Shown here: positions 24,718-33,259 of the stretch, piece after piece | How positions within the stretch are numbered: position 1 is the stretch's first letter | How the letters are laid out: each line of letters begins with the position of its first letter | From: an uncultured Myxococcales bacterium | GTDB lineage: Bacteria > Myxococcota_A > Polyangia > Polyangiales > Polyangiaceae | Assembly: GCA_937872925.1 (NCBI GenBank) | Contig: CALMUT010000310.1 | Coordinates: forward strand, 1-44,475 | Direction of reading: 5' to 3' | Length of the DNA: 44,475 nt | Notes under the pieces: model-generated | Database searches by the model: none | What the model was told of the DNA's origin: nothing | The model's input: only the letters and a program-made list of their open reading frames with translations | Made by a program: the position numbers and the translations under genes

Positions 24718-26073
24718 TCACCCGGGGTCGATGCGGAACACGAACCCGTAGGTCAGTGACATGACGTACAGTTCGCCAGTGGCGTCCTGGCCAAACGAAG
24801 TGATTTGGGTCGTTTTCGCTCCGGGGTTCAGGTTGGCGCTGATCTCTTGCGGGCCGGTGGCGCTCTTCCCGTCCCATCGCAATGCCCAGAATCGGCCGCT
24901 GCAGTAGTCCGCGTACAGGTAGTAGCCCCTCAGGCCCGGGATCTTGGAGCCTCGATACACATGGCCACCGATAATGGAGCAGCCGGCACTGTGGTCGTAC
25001 TCCGCGACCGGCAGAGTCATGCCGGACTTGTCGCAGCTGGCCGAGTTGTAGCATTGCGAGCCCTCCATCACGCGCCAGCCATAGTTGCGGCCACTTGCGG
25101 CAGTTGCAGGTTCGACGTTGACCTCCTCGGTCGTGTTTTGCCCCACGTCGGCCAGATACAAGTCACTGGTGCACGGGTCTACGCTGAACCGATACGGATT
25201 GCGCAATCCGTAGCTCCAGATCTCGCCGCGCACGTTTGGACCACTCATGTTACCCGTGGGGATGGCGTATGCTAGTCCCGGCGACTTGGAGTCCACGTCG
25301 ATACGCAACAGTTTGCCGAGCAGGGAGTCTAGGGACTGGGCGTTGCCTCCTGGCGCGTGTCCCGGGCCGGAGTCTCCAATATTCCCGCCGTCGCCAAGCC
25401 CAATGAAGAGGAGGCCGTCGCGGAACACCAGGGCGCCGCCGTTGTGGTTCGCTTGAGGCTGCGCCACAGACAAGAGCACGCGCTCGCTGTTCGCATCGGC
25501 GACATTCGGGTTCGCGCTGAGGGTGAACTCGCTGATTACGCTGCTTCCTTGCGGAGCTGTGGCGCCGTTTGCCGTGTAGTTCAAATAGAAGCGGCCGTTG
25601 TCAGCATAGGCGGGGTGAAAGGCGAGTCCCAACAAGCCCTGCTCACTGCCTGCTTGGAGGACTCGGCTCGAGATGTCAAGCAACGGTGAGGGCCGGAGTG
25701 CGCCACCCTCCAAGACGTGGAGTACCCCGCGTTGTTCACCCAGTACGAGCGCGTTCGGCAGTCGTGGCAAACTCTCGGCGATCAACGGGCGGATCAGTTT
25801 TGCGATTTGCGTCAGCTTGAGGGTGGGAATTGCGGCGCTTGACGCCGTGCAATCGAATAGACCGGTCGACCCGGCGCTACCGTCCTTGGCCGCGCCAGAA
25901 AATCCGGCGCTTGAGGCGTCGAGGCCGCTGTCCGGGGCCGCGCCACCCTGCCCGCCAAGATTCGCGCCGCCTGCCGCGCCGTCGCCCTCATTGACGTTGT
26001 CGTTTTCGCCGCACGCCGCATGCACGACAAGCAGCAACGCACCCAAAGTAGCGATACTCCGCGCGTACTGCAT
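24718..26073 (-). CDS. PQQ-type glucose/sorbosone dehydrogenase-like lipoprotein
   Basis: A lipoprotein signal (HAACGEND) and Gly/Ala linker precede a six-bladed propeller of the soluble aldose/glucose-sorbosone dehydrogenase family. Blocks seen in order are LGLAFHPAYADNGRFYLNYT, the NHNGGALVF block (His as expected base), LFIGLGDGG, LLGKLLRIDVDS, WSYGLRNPYRFSVDP, DVGQNTTEEVN and RNYGWRVMEG. Family enzymes oxidise sugars or other alcohols with PQQ bound at the propeller axis, in the periplasm or outside. PQQ synthesis genes are not in the window. Length of 451 aa fits. Substrate is unknown; related HHIP-like proteins can lack activity. Confidence 0.9.
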   Translation of the reverse strand: MQYARSIATLGALLLVVHAACGENDNVNEGDGAAGGANLGGQGGAAPDSGLDASSAGFSGAAKDGSAGSTGLFDCTASSAAIPTLKLTQIAKLIRPLIAESLPRLPNALVLGEQRGVLHVLEGGALRPSPLLDISSRVLQAGSEQGLLGLAFHPAYADNGRFYLNYTANGATAPQGSSVISEFTLSANPNVADANSERVLLSVAQPQANHNGGALVFRDGLLFIGLGDGGNIGDSGPGHAPGGNAQSLDSLLGKLLRIDVDSKSPGLAYAIPTGNMSGPNVRGEIWSYGLRNPYRFSVDPCTSDLYLADVGQNTTEEVNVEPATAASGRNYGWRVMEGSQCYNSASCDKSGMTLPVAEYDHSAGCSIIGGHVYRGSKIPGLRGYYLYADYCSGRFWALRWDGKSATGPQEISANLNPGAKTTQITSFGQDATGELYVMSLTYGFVFRIDPG

Positions 26074-26212
26074 TACACACCAGGGTAGCGCATGGATGAC
26101 GCACGCAGCGCGGTTATTTGGGGATTCTAGAAAAGGTTCCTCTATCGCTTAACAGTCGTGTTGGGGGCGGCGTTTTGCTCATGAGTTTTCGAAAAACAAG
26201 GAGCAAACTCAA

Positions 26213-26683
26213 ATGAAAGCACGCACCACTCTCGCAGCCATTGTCGCCGCCTCCATTCTGGCCATTCCCGCTCTTGCAACTCCCGGCGAGGTCAGTGGTA
26301 AGTCTTTTGGCGCGCTTCGGACCGTCAATAAGCGCGTGAATAGCGAAAATTCGGCGATGAACGAGCAGGACGTGCTCAAGAAACTGATCGAGGCCGGCAT
26401 CGACGAACCACAAGCAACGCGAGTCATCGCGATCAACAAATACTACGGGTCCGAGATGAAAAAGGAGCACGCGACGATTGCCGCGCAGCGCAAGATCCTT
26501 GACGGACTGGTTCGGAGCAACAGTGCGAACGAGGCGGCCTACAAGGACGCTCTATACAAGGTCCAGTACAGCAAGACCAAGCTTCAATCGATCAGCAACA
26601 GCCGCGCGAGCGCACTGCGCACGCTGCTCAAGCCCAGTCAGCAAGCCAAGCTCATGAGTCTGAAACTCGGCCGCGTCGGGTAG
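26213..26683 (+). CDS. Spy/CpxP-like periplasmic helical protein
   Basis: The 156-aa precursor has a signal peptidase I type signal (MKARTTLAAIVAASILAIPALAT). The mature part is almost all helix and ends in LRTLLKPSQQAKLMSL, resembling the L-T-x-x-Q motif region of Spy/CpxP. In that family small helical dimers act as periplasmic chaperones or stress sensors. The middle part (KKEHATIAAQRKILDGLV) shows the same spaced Leu/Gln pattern. AAGGAG lies ten bases before the ATG. The upstream 139-bp gap is unusually AT-rich for this window and is shared with the divergent dehydrogenase gene. The family call is an inference from pattern. Confidence 0.7.
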   Translation: MKARTTLAAIVAASILAIPALATPGEVSGKSFGALRTVNKRVNSENSAMNEQDVLKKLIEAGIDEPQATRVIAINKYYGSEMKKEHATIAAQRKILDGLVRSNSANEAAYKDALYKVQYSKTKLQSISNSRASALRTLLKPSQQAKLMSLKLGRVG

Positions 26684-26706
26684 CACGAATCTCGTTCTAT
26701 TCGTCG

Positions 26707-26735
26707 AGGGAGCCACCCCCCGTGGGTGGCTCCCT
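26707..26735. terminator. Perfect 12-bp stem hairpin between convergent genes
   Basis: AGGGAGCCACCC and GGGTGGCTCCCT pair perfectly around the 5-base loop CCCGT, 23 bases after the Spy-like stop. The convergent RCC1 gene stops 118 bases further on. There is no T-run on either strand, so the element looks like a bidirectional terminator of the weak-U type or an RNA end stabiliser. The rest of the gap (26736-26853) shows nothing else. Confidence 0.6.
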
Positions 26736-26853
26736 GCGTCGTTTCGAACGTCGTTGCGGTTCGGCTCTGGCGGCTCAAAGCCCATTCCTACCCGGTAGCC
26801 ACATTGGCCTGCCGCAGTTCGCCGCCGTGCAGTCCCGCGCAGCGATCCGGTGG

Positions 26854-29800
26854 CTACAGCGGGCCGAGGTTGACAGTGGGCAGGAAGTTCGCCATCTCGG
26901 CGACGTTGTCGCCGCGGTCGAGGGTGTCACCTAACCCGAGTTCGCCGGCGCCATTGTAGCCCCAGCATTTGACGGTGCCGTCGCTAAACGCGGCGCAGTT
27001 GTGGTTCCAGCCTGACGCAATGTCGAGGGCCAGCTTGTTCGAGCCGAGGTTCAGAGCTGGCAACGCATTGCCCATTTCACCGGGTTGGTCACCGCGTGAA
27101 ATGGTGTCTCCGTAGCCGAGTTTGCCGAACAGGTTTTGCCCCCAGCACTTCACCGTAAAGTTGTCGAGCACCGCGCAGACGTGCTGCGAGCCCACGCCGA
27201 CGTCCGTGGCGGTGCGGCCGGTGCCCAGGTCGATGGGCAGCAGCGCGTCGCCCATATCTCCGGATTTCCAGCCGCGAACCAGTGTATCGCCTTGGCCGAG
27301 TTGCCCGTATACGTTGACGCCCCAGCACTTCACGCTCCCGTCGTCGAGTATTGCGCAGGTGTTATAGACCCCCGCTGAGACCGCGACAGCGGTGCGTCCG
27401 GTGCCCAGGTTGACGGCGGGCAGGGCCGCGCCCATTTCGCCAGCATTGTCCCCACGGGTCAGCTGATCCCCGAGCCCGAGCTGACCGTAGAGATTCCAGC
27501 CCCAACAGCGCAAGCTGTTGTCATCCACCACCGCGCAGGTGTGACGATAGCCGACGCCGAGACTCTTGACCGTGCGACCCCCGAGGTTGACCGTCGCGAG
27601 CGAGCCCATCTCGCCGGCGTTGTCTCCTCGGTCGTTCGTGTCGCCGAGCCCTAGTTGACCGTAGTCGTTGCGACCCCAACACTTGATCGCACCGCTGGCG
27701 AGAATCGCGCAGGAATGGTCGACTCCGGCAAAGATCCCGGTCGCAACTTGTCCGAGAGCGACGGCCGGCAGGTTGGCGCCCATGTAGATGGGTCGACCTG
27801 AGCGTCGTGCGGTGTCTTCGAGCCCCAGTGCACCGTAGCGGTTGCTGCCCCAGCACTTGACTTGGCCACTGGCCAGTAGTGCGCAGGAATGCGTATCGCC
27901 GGCAGCGACCTGTAGCACGCTCGCGCCCGCGCCGAGGTCGACGTATTCGAGTTGATTGCCCATGTCCTGGCTCTCGTCGCCCACGTTGGCGGAGCGGTCC
28001 ACACCAAGCTGGCCATAGCTGTTCGCGCCCCAGCATTTGACGCTGGCGTTGTCGAGCACGGCGCAGGCGAAGTGGTAGCCGAAGCCGCCGCCGAAGGACG
28101 CAACGCTGCGTCCAGTGCCCAGGCTGAACGACGGCAGGTTGTTGCCCATGTCGGCGGCTTGATCGCCGCGAGTGTCGCTCGGTCCAATCCCCAACATGCC
28201 GGCATAGCTCGGGCCCCAGCATTTCAGCGTGCCGTTGTCGAGTTCGGCGCAAGTATTGAAATAAGTGGCGACGAGCTTGACTGCTGAGCGGCCGGACCCG
28301 AGGGACACGGCCGGCAGGCTCGCGCCCATCTCGCCCGCTTGGTCTCCGCGGTGGTTGGTGTCTCCGACACCGAGCTGACCATCGGTGTTGTAGCCCCAGC
28401 ACTTAGTGGCGCCGGAGCTCAAGCGCGCGCAGGCGTGTTGACCGCCCGCCGCGATCGATGCCGCAGTAGCGCCCAGGCTGATCGCTGGCAGCGCGTTGCC
28501 CATCTCGCCTGGACCGTCACCACGAGTCGCCGTGTCGCCTTGGCCGAGCTGTCCCCAGAAGTTCAGACCCCAACACTTGACGCTGCCGTCGTCGAGGCGA
28601 GCACAGCTCAAGTTTGAGCCGAGGGACAGTTGAACGGCAAATCGACCAGTTCCCATGTCTGCGATGGGAAGCGCGTCTCCCATCTCGCCGGGGTTGTCGC
28701 CGCGGGTCACGGTGTCTCCAGCGCCAAGCGCGCCGTACGTGTTGTAGCCCCAACACTTTACCGTGTCGTTGTCGAGGATGGCGCAGACGTGGCTCGCGCC
28801 GGCGGCGATCGCTTTGGCGGTGCGACCGGTACCCAAGTCGACCGTCGGCAATGCGTCACCCATCTCTCCCGGGCCGTCACCGCGGGCGTTGCTATCGCCG
28901 AGGCCCAACTGCCCGAGGCCGTTGGAGCCCCAGCACTTCACTGACGCGTCATTTAGGATCGCACAGTTGAAGCCGCCTCCGGCCGTGATCGCGGTGGCGG
29001 TCTTGCCACTGCCGAGATTGACTGCTGGGAGGTTGTTACCCAGCTGGCCCGCACCTGCCGTGCGCGATACCGTGTCTCCCAGTCCGAGGGCCCCGCTGCC
29101 GTTGGAGCCCCAGCATTTCACGGCGCCGGTCCCGAGGATGGCGCAGGTGTGATACGCGCCTTGGGCGACGGCTTGGATCGATTGTCCGCTGCCGACGTCC
29201 ACTGCCGGAAGACCGTCTCCCATGTCCCCGACTTCCAGGCCTCGGTCGGTCGAGTACTGACCCGGGCCCCCCCCGAGCGGGGCCCGCCCGAAGCCCTTGA
29301 CACCGCCGTTGACGACGACGCACGCGTGACCCACGCTCGCGGCTACCCGTGCGTCTACGCCGAGACTATATCCAGCGGTGGCGACCGCCTCGGCGCCGGA
29401 GGTGTTTCCGACGGCGCGGGCCTGAACCACGAGCTCATACGGGCCGTTGGACAGGGCACTCGTGATCCAGTTGGCAGTCGTCGTTGTTGAGTAGCCCTGG
29501 ATCTGGGTGTAGGTGACAGTGCCTGCTGGCCGGTACAAGAAGCGGTACTCGGGTGTGGTTCCGACCGGACAGGCCGCAGTACCAGTGAGTCCGACGACGG
29601 TGCCGACGGGTTGCGGCGAGGGTGGTGCAACGCCGAGCGTCACAGACGAGCAGACTCCGCCAAGGAGATACGTGGCATGGGCAGCCGTTTCCCAGCCGGA
29701 AGCGTTTCCGGCGGCGCGCACGTAGATCAAGATATTGTAGGTGCCGCTCGGAAGTCCTGTGGTGTTCCAGACCACGCTCGACGCGGTGGAGTAGGGTGTG

Positions 29801-30387
29801 ATCTCCGTGTAGCTGCTGGCGGACTGGGCCTTGTAGGTGAAGCGAAATTCCGGGGTGGCGCTCCCCGTGCAACCCGCTGTGGCGCTGAGGGTGACCGGCG
29901 TACCCGAGGGCTGCGGTCCCGGGGGCGCTGCGGATGCGCTGGCGGAAGTACAGACGTCGGAAAGCAGGTAAGTCGTGCGCGCGGCACTTTGAGCGGCGAC
30001 GCCGCTGCCGACGGCGCGAACGTAAACGATGTGGTGATACTTGCCCGAGGGCAATCCGGTCGTGTTCCAGGTTGCGTTTGGGGTCGTCGACCAGTCCCGA
30101 AAGACCACGTAGGGATTCGAGGTGCCGTCTTGTTGGTAGGCGAACCGGTACTCGGCGGTCTCGCCGCCTCCGCAAGTCGCAGGCGTCGCAGTGAGCGCCA
30201 CGTTGGTGCCTGGGTTTTGCGGTCCGCCAGGAGCGGCCGAGAGCAGTGAGCCGGTGCATAGCTCGAACGCCAGGGAGTCAGTGTCGTCCCCGGAATCTGC
30301 GGCGCCGCATCCTGCGGAAAACAGGGCCACCATTAGTGTGAGGGACTGCAACAGTTGCTTTAGATAACGCGCGCTCATATTTGCCAT
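26854..30387 (-). CDS. RCC1-repeat lipoprotein B (14 repeats)
   Basis: The 1177-aa precursor has a lipobox FSAGC. Three copies of an approximately 95-residue all-beta repeat follow (each with V-x-L-x-A-T/G-x-x-C, P-E-Y/F-R-F and WNTTGLPSG-like strands). Fourteen RCC1-like repeats of about 60 residues run to the end. Each repeat has the frame C-A-x-L-D-x-G-x-V-K-C-W-G, then G-x-L-G-x-G-D and R-G-D-x-x-G-E-M-G; the first repeat is degenerate. RCC1 repeats form seven-bladed propellers, so two propellers are expected. AAAGAGG seven bases before the ATG supports the start. It follows RCC1 protein A by 88 bases on the same strand. Likely surface or periplasmic; ligand unknown. Confidence 0.92.
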   Translation of the reverse strand: MANMSARYLKQLLQSLTLMVALFSAGCGAADSGDDTDSLAFELCTGSLLSAAPGGPQNPGTNVALTATPATCGGGETAEYRFAYQQDGTSNPYVVFRDWSTTPNATWNTTGLPSGKYHHIVYVRAVGSGVAAQSAARTTYLLSDVCTSASASAAPPGPQPSGTPVTLSATAGCTGSATPEFRFTYKAQSASSYTEITPYSTASSVVWNTTGLPSGTYNILIYVRAAGNASGWETAAHATYLLGGVCSSVTLGVAPPSPQPVGTVVGLTGTAACPVGTTPEYRFLYRPAGTVTYTQIQGYSTTTTANWITSALSNGPYELVVQARAVGNTSGAEAVATAGYSLGVDARVAASVGHACVVVNGGVKGFGRAPLGGGPGQYSTDRGLEVGDMGDGLPAVDVGSGQSIQAVAQGAYHTCAILGTGAVKCWGSNGSGALGLGDTVSRTAGAGQLGNNLPAVNLGSGKTATAITAGGGFNCAILNDASVKCWGSNGLGQLGLGDSNARGDGPGEMGDALPTVDLGTGRTAKAIAAGASHVCAILDNDTVKCWGYNTYGALGAGDTVTRGDNPGEMGDALPIADMGTGRFAVQLSLGSNLSCARLDDGSVKCWGLNFWGQLGQGDTATRGDGPGEMGNALPAISLGATAASIAAGGQHACARLSSGATKCWGYNTDGQLGVGDTNHRGDQAGEMGASLPAVSLGSGRSAVKLVATYFNTCAELDNGTLKCWGPSYAGMLGIGPSDTRGDQAADMGNNLPSFSLGTGRSVASFGGGFGYHFACAVLDNASVKCWGANSYGQLGVDRSANVGDESQDMGNQLEYVDLGAGASVLQVAAGDTHSCALLASGQVKCWGSNRYGALGLEDTARRSGRPIYMGANLPAVALGQVATGIFAGVDHSCAILASGAIKCWGRNDYGQLGLGDTNDRGDNAGEMGSLATVNLGGRTVKSLGVGYRHTCAVVDDNSLRCWGWNLYGQLGLGDQLTRGDNAGEMGAALPAVNLGTGRTAVAVSAGVYNTCAILDDGSVKCWGVNVYGQLGQGDTLVRGWKSGDMGDALLPIDLGTGRTATDVGVGSQHVCAVLDNFTVKCWGQNLFGKLGYGDTISRGDQPGEMGNALPALNLGSNKLALDIASGWNHNCAAFSDGTVKCWGYNGAGELGLGDTLDRGDNVAEMANFLPTVNLGPL

Positions 30388-30475
30388 CTGCTTGCCTCTT
30401 TCATCAGGGCTGCACCGTGCGATCCTCGAAACGTATCGCCGGGATAGAAGGTTGCCGAACGTCTGCTCGTGTCAT

Positions 30476-33259
30476 TTACAGCTCAACCTTGGGAAGCGCC
30501 GCGCCCATCTGGCCCGCGGCGACGCCGCGCGTGAGGTTGTCGCCCACTCCCAGTTGACCCATGTCGTTGTCTCCCCAACACTTCACGATGCCCGTGGAGA
30601 GTGCGGCGCAGCTGCTGTAAAAGCCCAAGCTCAAGCCCGTTGCCGGCGCAGTTCCGAGCTGAACGACAGGCAGTGCCGTGCCCATCTCTGCGGGTTGGTC
30701 CCCGCGGTCGTACGTGTCGCCCAGGCCCAACTGACCATGGGCGTTGTCCCCCCAGCACTTCACCTCGCCGTTGGTGAACAGCGCACAGGCGTGGGAGTTC
30801 CCCGCCGCAACCCTGCTTGCAGCGAGACCGGGCCCGAGGTCCACCGCGGGGAGGGCATCGCCCATTTCGCCCGGCTCATCCCCCAGGCTCTTTGCGGCGC
30901 CCGACCCCAACAGCCCTTGGCCGCCGCCGCCCCAACACTTGATCATTCCATTGTCCAACACCGCGCAGGTGCTGTTTTGACCGATCGCGAGGCTCGTCGC
31001 CGTTCGGAAACTTCCCAGGTCGACGCTGGGCAGTGCGTCGCCCATTTCAGCAGGGTCGTCTCCGCGATTCTGGGTGTCGCCCAGGCCGAGGCGGCCCCAG
31101 ATATTTTCGCCCCAGCACTTCAGTGAAGCATCGTCCAGGATCGCGCAGCTAGTGCGTCCACCAGCGAAGATCGCGGTGGCGGTGCGTCCGGAGCCAAGAT
31201 CCACTCGCGGCAAGTTGTCGCCGAGTTCACCCGGTTGGTCGCCGCGCGCTTCTTTGTCGCCGAGTCCAAGCTGTCCTGCGCTGTTTTCGCCCCAGCATTT
31301 GACCGAGTCGTCGTCGAGCAGGGCGCATGCGTGCCGTGTTCCCGCCGCGATCGCCTTGGCCGTGCGCAAGGATCCCAAATCGATCTCTGGCAAATTGTTT
31401 CCTTGGTCGCTCGGTCGTGCGCCACGCGCGCGCTTGTCTCCTTGCCCGAGCATGGCCGACCCTTCGCCCATGCACTTGACTGTCCCATCGTCGAGCAGCG
31501 CACAAAGCGTGTAAGACCCGGCGGCCAACGCCTTCGCTGAGCGTTGGGTGCCAAAACTGGGTTCCGGGATGGCTGTCAGCTCGCCGGACTCGTCGGCCAC
31601 GTTCGTGCTTCGACCGTTGCCCAGTACGCCGAAGTAATTGCTTCCCCAGCACTTTACCTGGCCCCCAGTGGTGAGGGCGCAGGCATAGAGATTGGGAGTC
31701 CCCTGGCCCATCGCGCCTACGGACGTGGCTCCGACATCAATTTCGGGCAGCACGCTGCCCATTTCGCCGGGAGCGTCGCCGCGATGCTCGTTGTCGCCGA
31801 CGCCGAGCGCACCGGTAGAGTTGGCGCCCCAGCACTTCGGCTTGCCGTTGTCCAAGACCGCGCACGAAAACGACGCGCCGGCGCCGAGAGCTAGTGCCGT
31901 CCGTCCCGGGCCGAGGTCAACGGCCGCCAGGGTGTCGCCCATCTCGTTGGAGGCGTCACCCACGCTGGAGGTAGTGCCCTGTCCGAGCTCTCCCGAGGCG
32001 CTGTTCCCCCAACACTTCACCTGCGCGTTGTCGAGCAAGGCACAGGTGTGACTGACGCCGAGGGTCACGCTGACGGCCCTGCGCCCGATGCCCAAGCTGA
32101 CCGCGGGAAGCTGGTTGCCCATTTCCCCCGGGCCGTCGCCCCTGGCGGCGGTATCCCCCAGACCCAGCTGCCCACTGCTGTTCAGCCCCCAACACTTGAG
32201 GCTCTGATCATCCAGCAGCGCGCACGTGTGTTGGCCGCCCGCGGAGATCTCGACCGCGGTGCGCAGATCGCCCAGCGCCACGCTCGGCAACGCATCTCCC
32301 ATTTCCCCCGCTTGGTCACCACGATCGCCGCTCGAACCGATGCCGAGCACACCGAAGTAAGTGTTGAAGCCCCAGCATTTGACCTGGTCGTTGTCCAAGA
32401 TCGCGCAGGCATGCTGCCGCCCCGCGCTGATCCGCTTGACGCTGCGTCCGGTACCCAGGTCCACATAGGGTAGGGCATCGCCCATTTCGTTCGGCTCGTC
32501 GCCGATCGTCAGCGTGTGACCGAGTCCGAGTTGTCCTGCGTTGTTTTGACCCCAGCACTTGACCTGGTCGTTATCGAGCAATGCGCAAGTGAAGTCGAAT
32601 CCCGCAGAGATCGCTTTTGCCGTCCTGCCCTTGCCCAGGGAAACTGCCGGCAAGGCGTTGCCCAGCTCGGAAGCCGAGCGATGGTTCTCATCCCCAAGGC
32701 CCAGTGCGCCGTAGCGGTTGTGGCCCCAGCACTTGACGCTGTCGTCATCCAAGATGGCGCAGGCGTGATGGGCTCCCGTCGTCACGCTTTTGGCACTGTG
32801 GCCGCTGCCGAGTTGAGCCGGCTGCAGCGCAGCGCCCATCTCTCCGGAGGCCAGTCCGCGGTCCGGCGTCGTGTGGCCCTGTTGACCGTAGACGTTGTTG
32901 CCCCAGCAGCGCACGCGGCCGCTGTCGAAGAGGGCACAGTTGAAGCTGAGGCCGCTGACGACGCCCTGCACGCTGCCGATGCCAGCGTCAGTCTCTGCTT
33001 CTATCGAAGCGTCTCCGGAGCCGCCTGCCATGCCATCGCTGTCGGCACTAGCGTCCAGGGAACCCGTGCTGCCGCCGGTTCCAGCGTCGGTGCCCCCGGC
33101 CCCGGTTCCCGCAGCGCCACCAGAATTCCTCGCGCCGAGGGTAGTGTCCACTTCGCCGCAGCCGGCCGCCCAGCCGGCCCAGGCTCCTACGGCAACAGCG
33201 ATATGGCGAAGGGAAATCACGGCGTTCTTGAGTACGTGGGCGCGGCGCCGCCGGCCCAT
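30476..33259 (-). CDS. RCC1-repeat lipoprotein A (14 repeats)
   Basis: From ATG 33259 (927 aa) the protein has a basic n-region, a hydrophobic stretch and lipobox WAAGC. A Gly/Ala/Asp linker follows, then fourteen RCC1-like repeats beginning near VQGVVSGLSFNCALFD. Most repeats hold two Cys (C-A-x-L-D and K-C-W-G); repeat 9 has MG in place of WG. The start is fixed by TGATG: the stop of the upstream gene shares one base with this ATG, so translation is coupled. A longer open frame to 33448 exists but would erase the signal peptide logic. Two seven-bladed propellers are predicted. It is a tandem, clearly diverged relative of protein B. Confidence 0.93.
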   Translation of the reverse strand: MGRRRRAHVLKNAVISLRHIAVAVGAWAGWAAGCGEVDTTLGARNSGGAAGTGAGGTDAGTGGSTGSLDASADSDGMAGGSGDASIEAETDAGIGSVQGVVSGLSFNCALFDSGRVRCWGNNVYGQQGHTTPDRGLASGEMGAALQPAQLGSGHSAKSVTTGAHHACAILDDDSVKCWGHNRYGALGLGDENHRSASELGNALPAVSLGKGRTAKAISAGFDFTCALLDNDQVKCWGQNNAGQLGLGHTLTIGDEPNEMGDALPYVDLGTGRSVKRISAGRQHACAILDNDQVKCWGFNTYFGVLGIGSSGDRGDQAGEMGDALPSVALGDLRTAVEISAGGQHTCALLDDQSLKCWGLNSSGQLGLGDTAARGDGPGEMGNQLPAVSLGIGRRAVSVTLGVSHTCALLDNAQVKCWGNSASGELGQGTTSSVGDASNEMGDTLAAVDLGPGRTALALGAGASFSCAVLDNGKPKCWGANSTGALGVGDNEHRGDAPGEMGSVLPEIDVGATSVGAMGQGTPNLYACALTTGGQVKCWGSNYFGVLGNGRSTNVADESGELTAIPEPSFGTQRSAKALAAGSYTLCALLDDGTVKCMGEGSAMLGQGDKRARGARPSDQGNNLPEIDLGSLRTAKAIAAGTRHACALLDDDSVKCWGENSAGQLGLGDKEARGDQPGELGDNLPRVDLGSGRTATAIFAGGRTSCAILDDASLKCWGENIWGRLGLGDTQNRGDDPAEMGDALPSVDLGSFRTATSLAIGQNSTCAVLDNGMIKCWGGGGQGLLGSGAAKSLGDEPGEMGDALPAVDLGPGLAASRVAAGNSHACALFTNGEVKCWGDNAHGQLGLGDTYDRGDQPAEMGTALPVVQLGTAPATGLSLGFYSSCAALSTGIVKCWGDNDMGQLGVGDNLTRGVAAGQMGAALPKVEL

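Noticed and set aside
26122..26146. Sigma-70-like promoter (TTGGGG, 17-base spacing, TCTATC) before the Spy-like gene
   Set aside because: Only about half the consensus bases match in each box, so the evidence is too weak to list.
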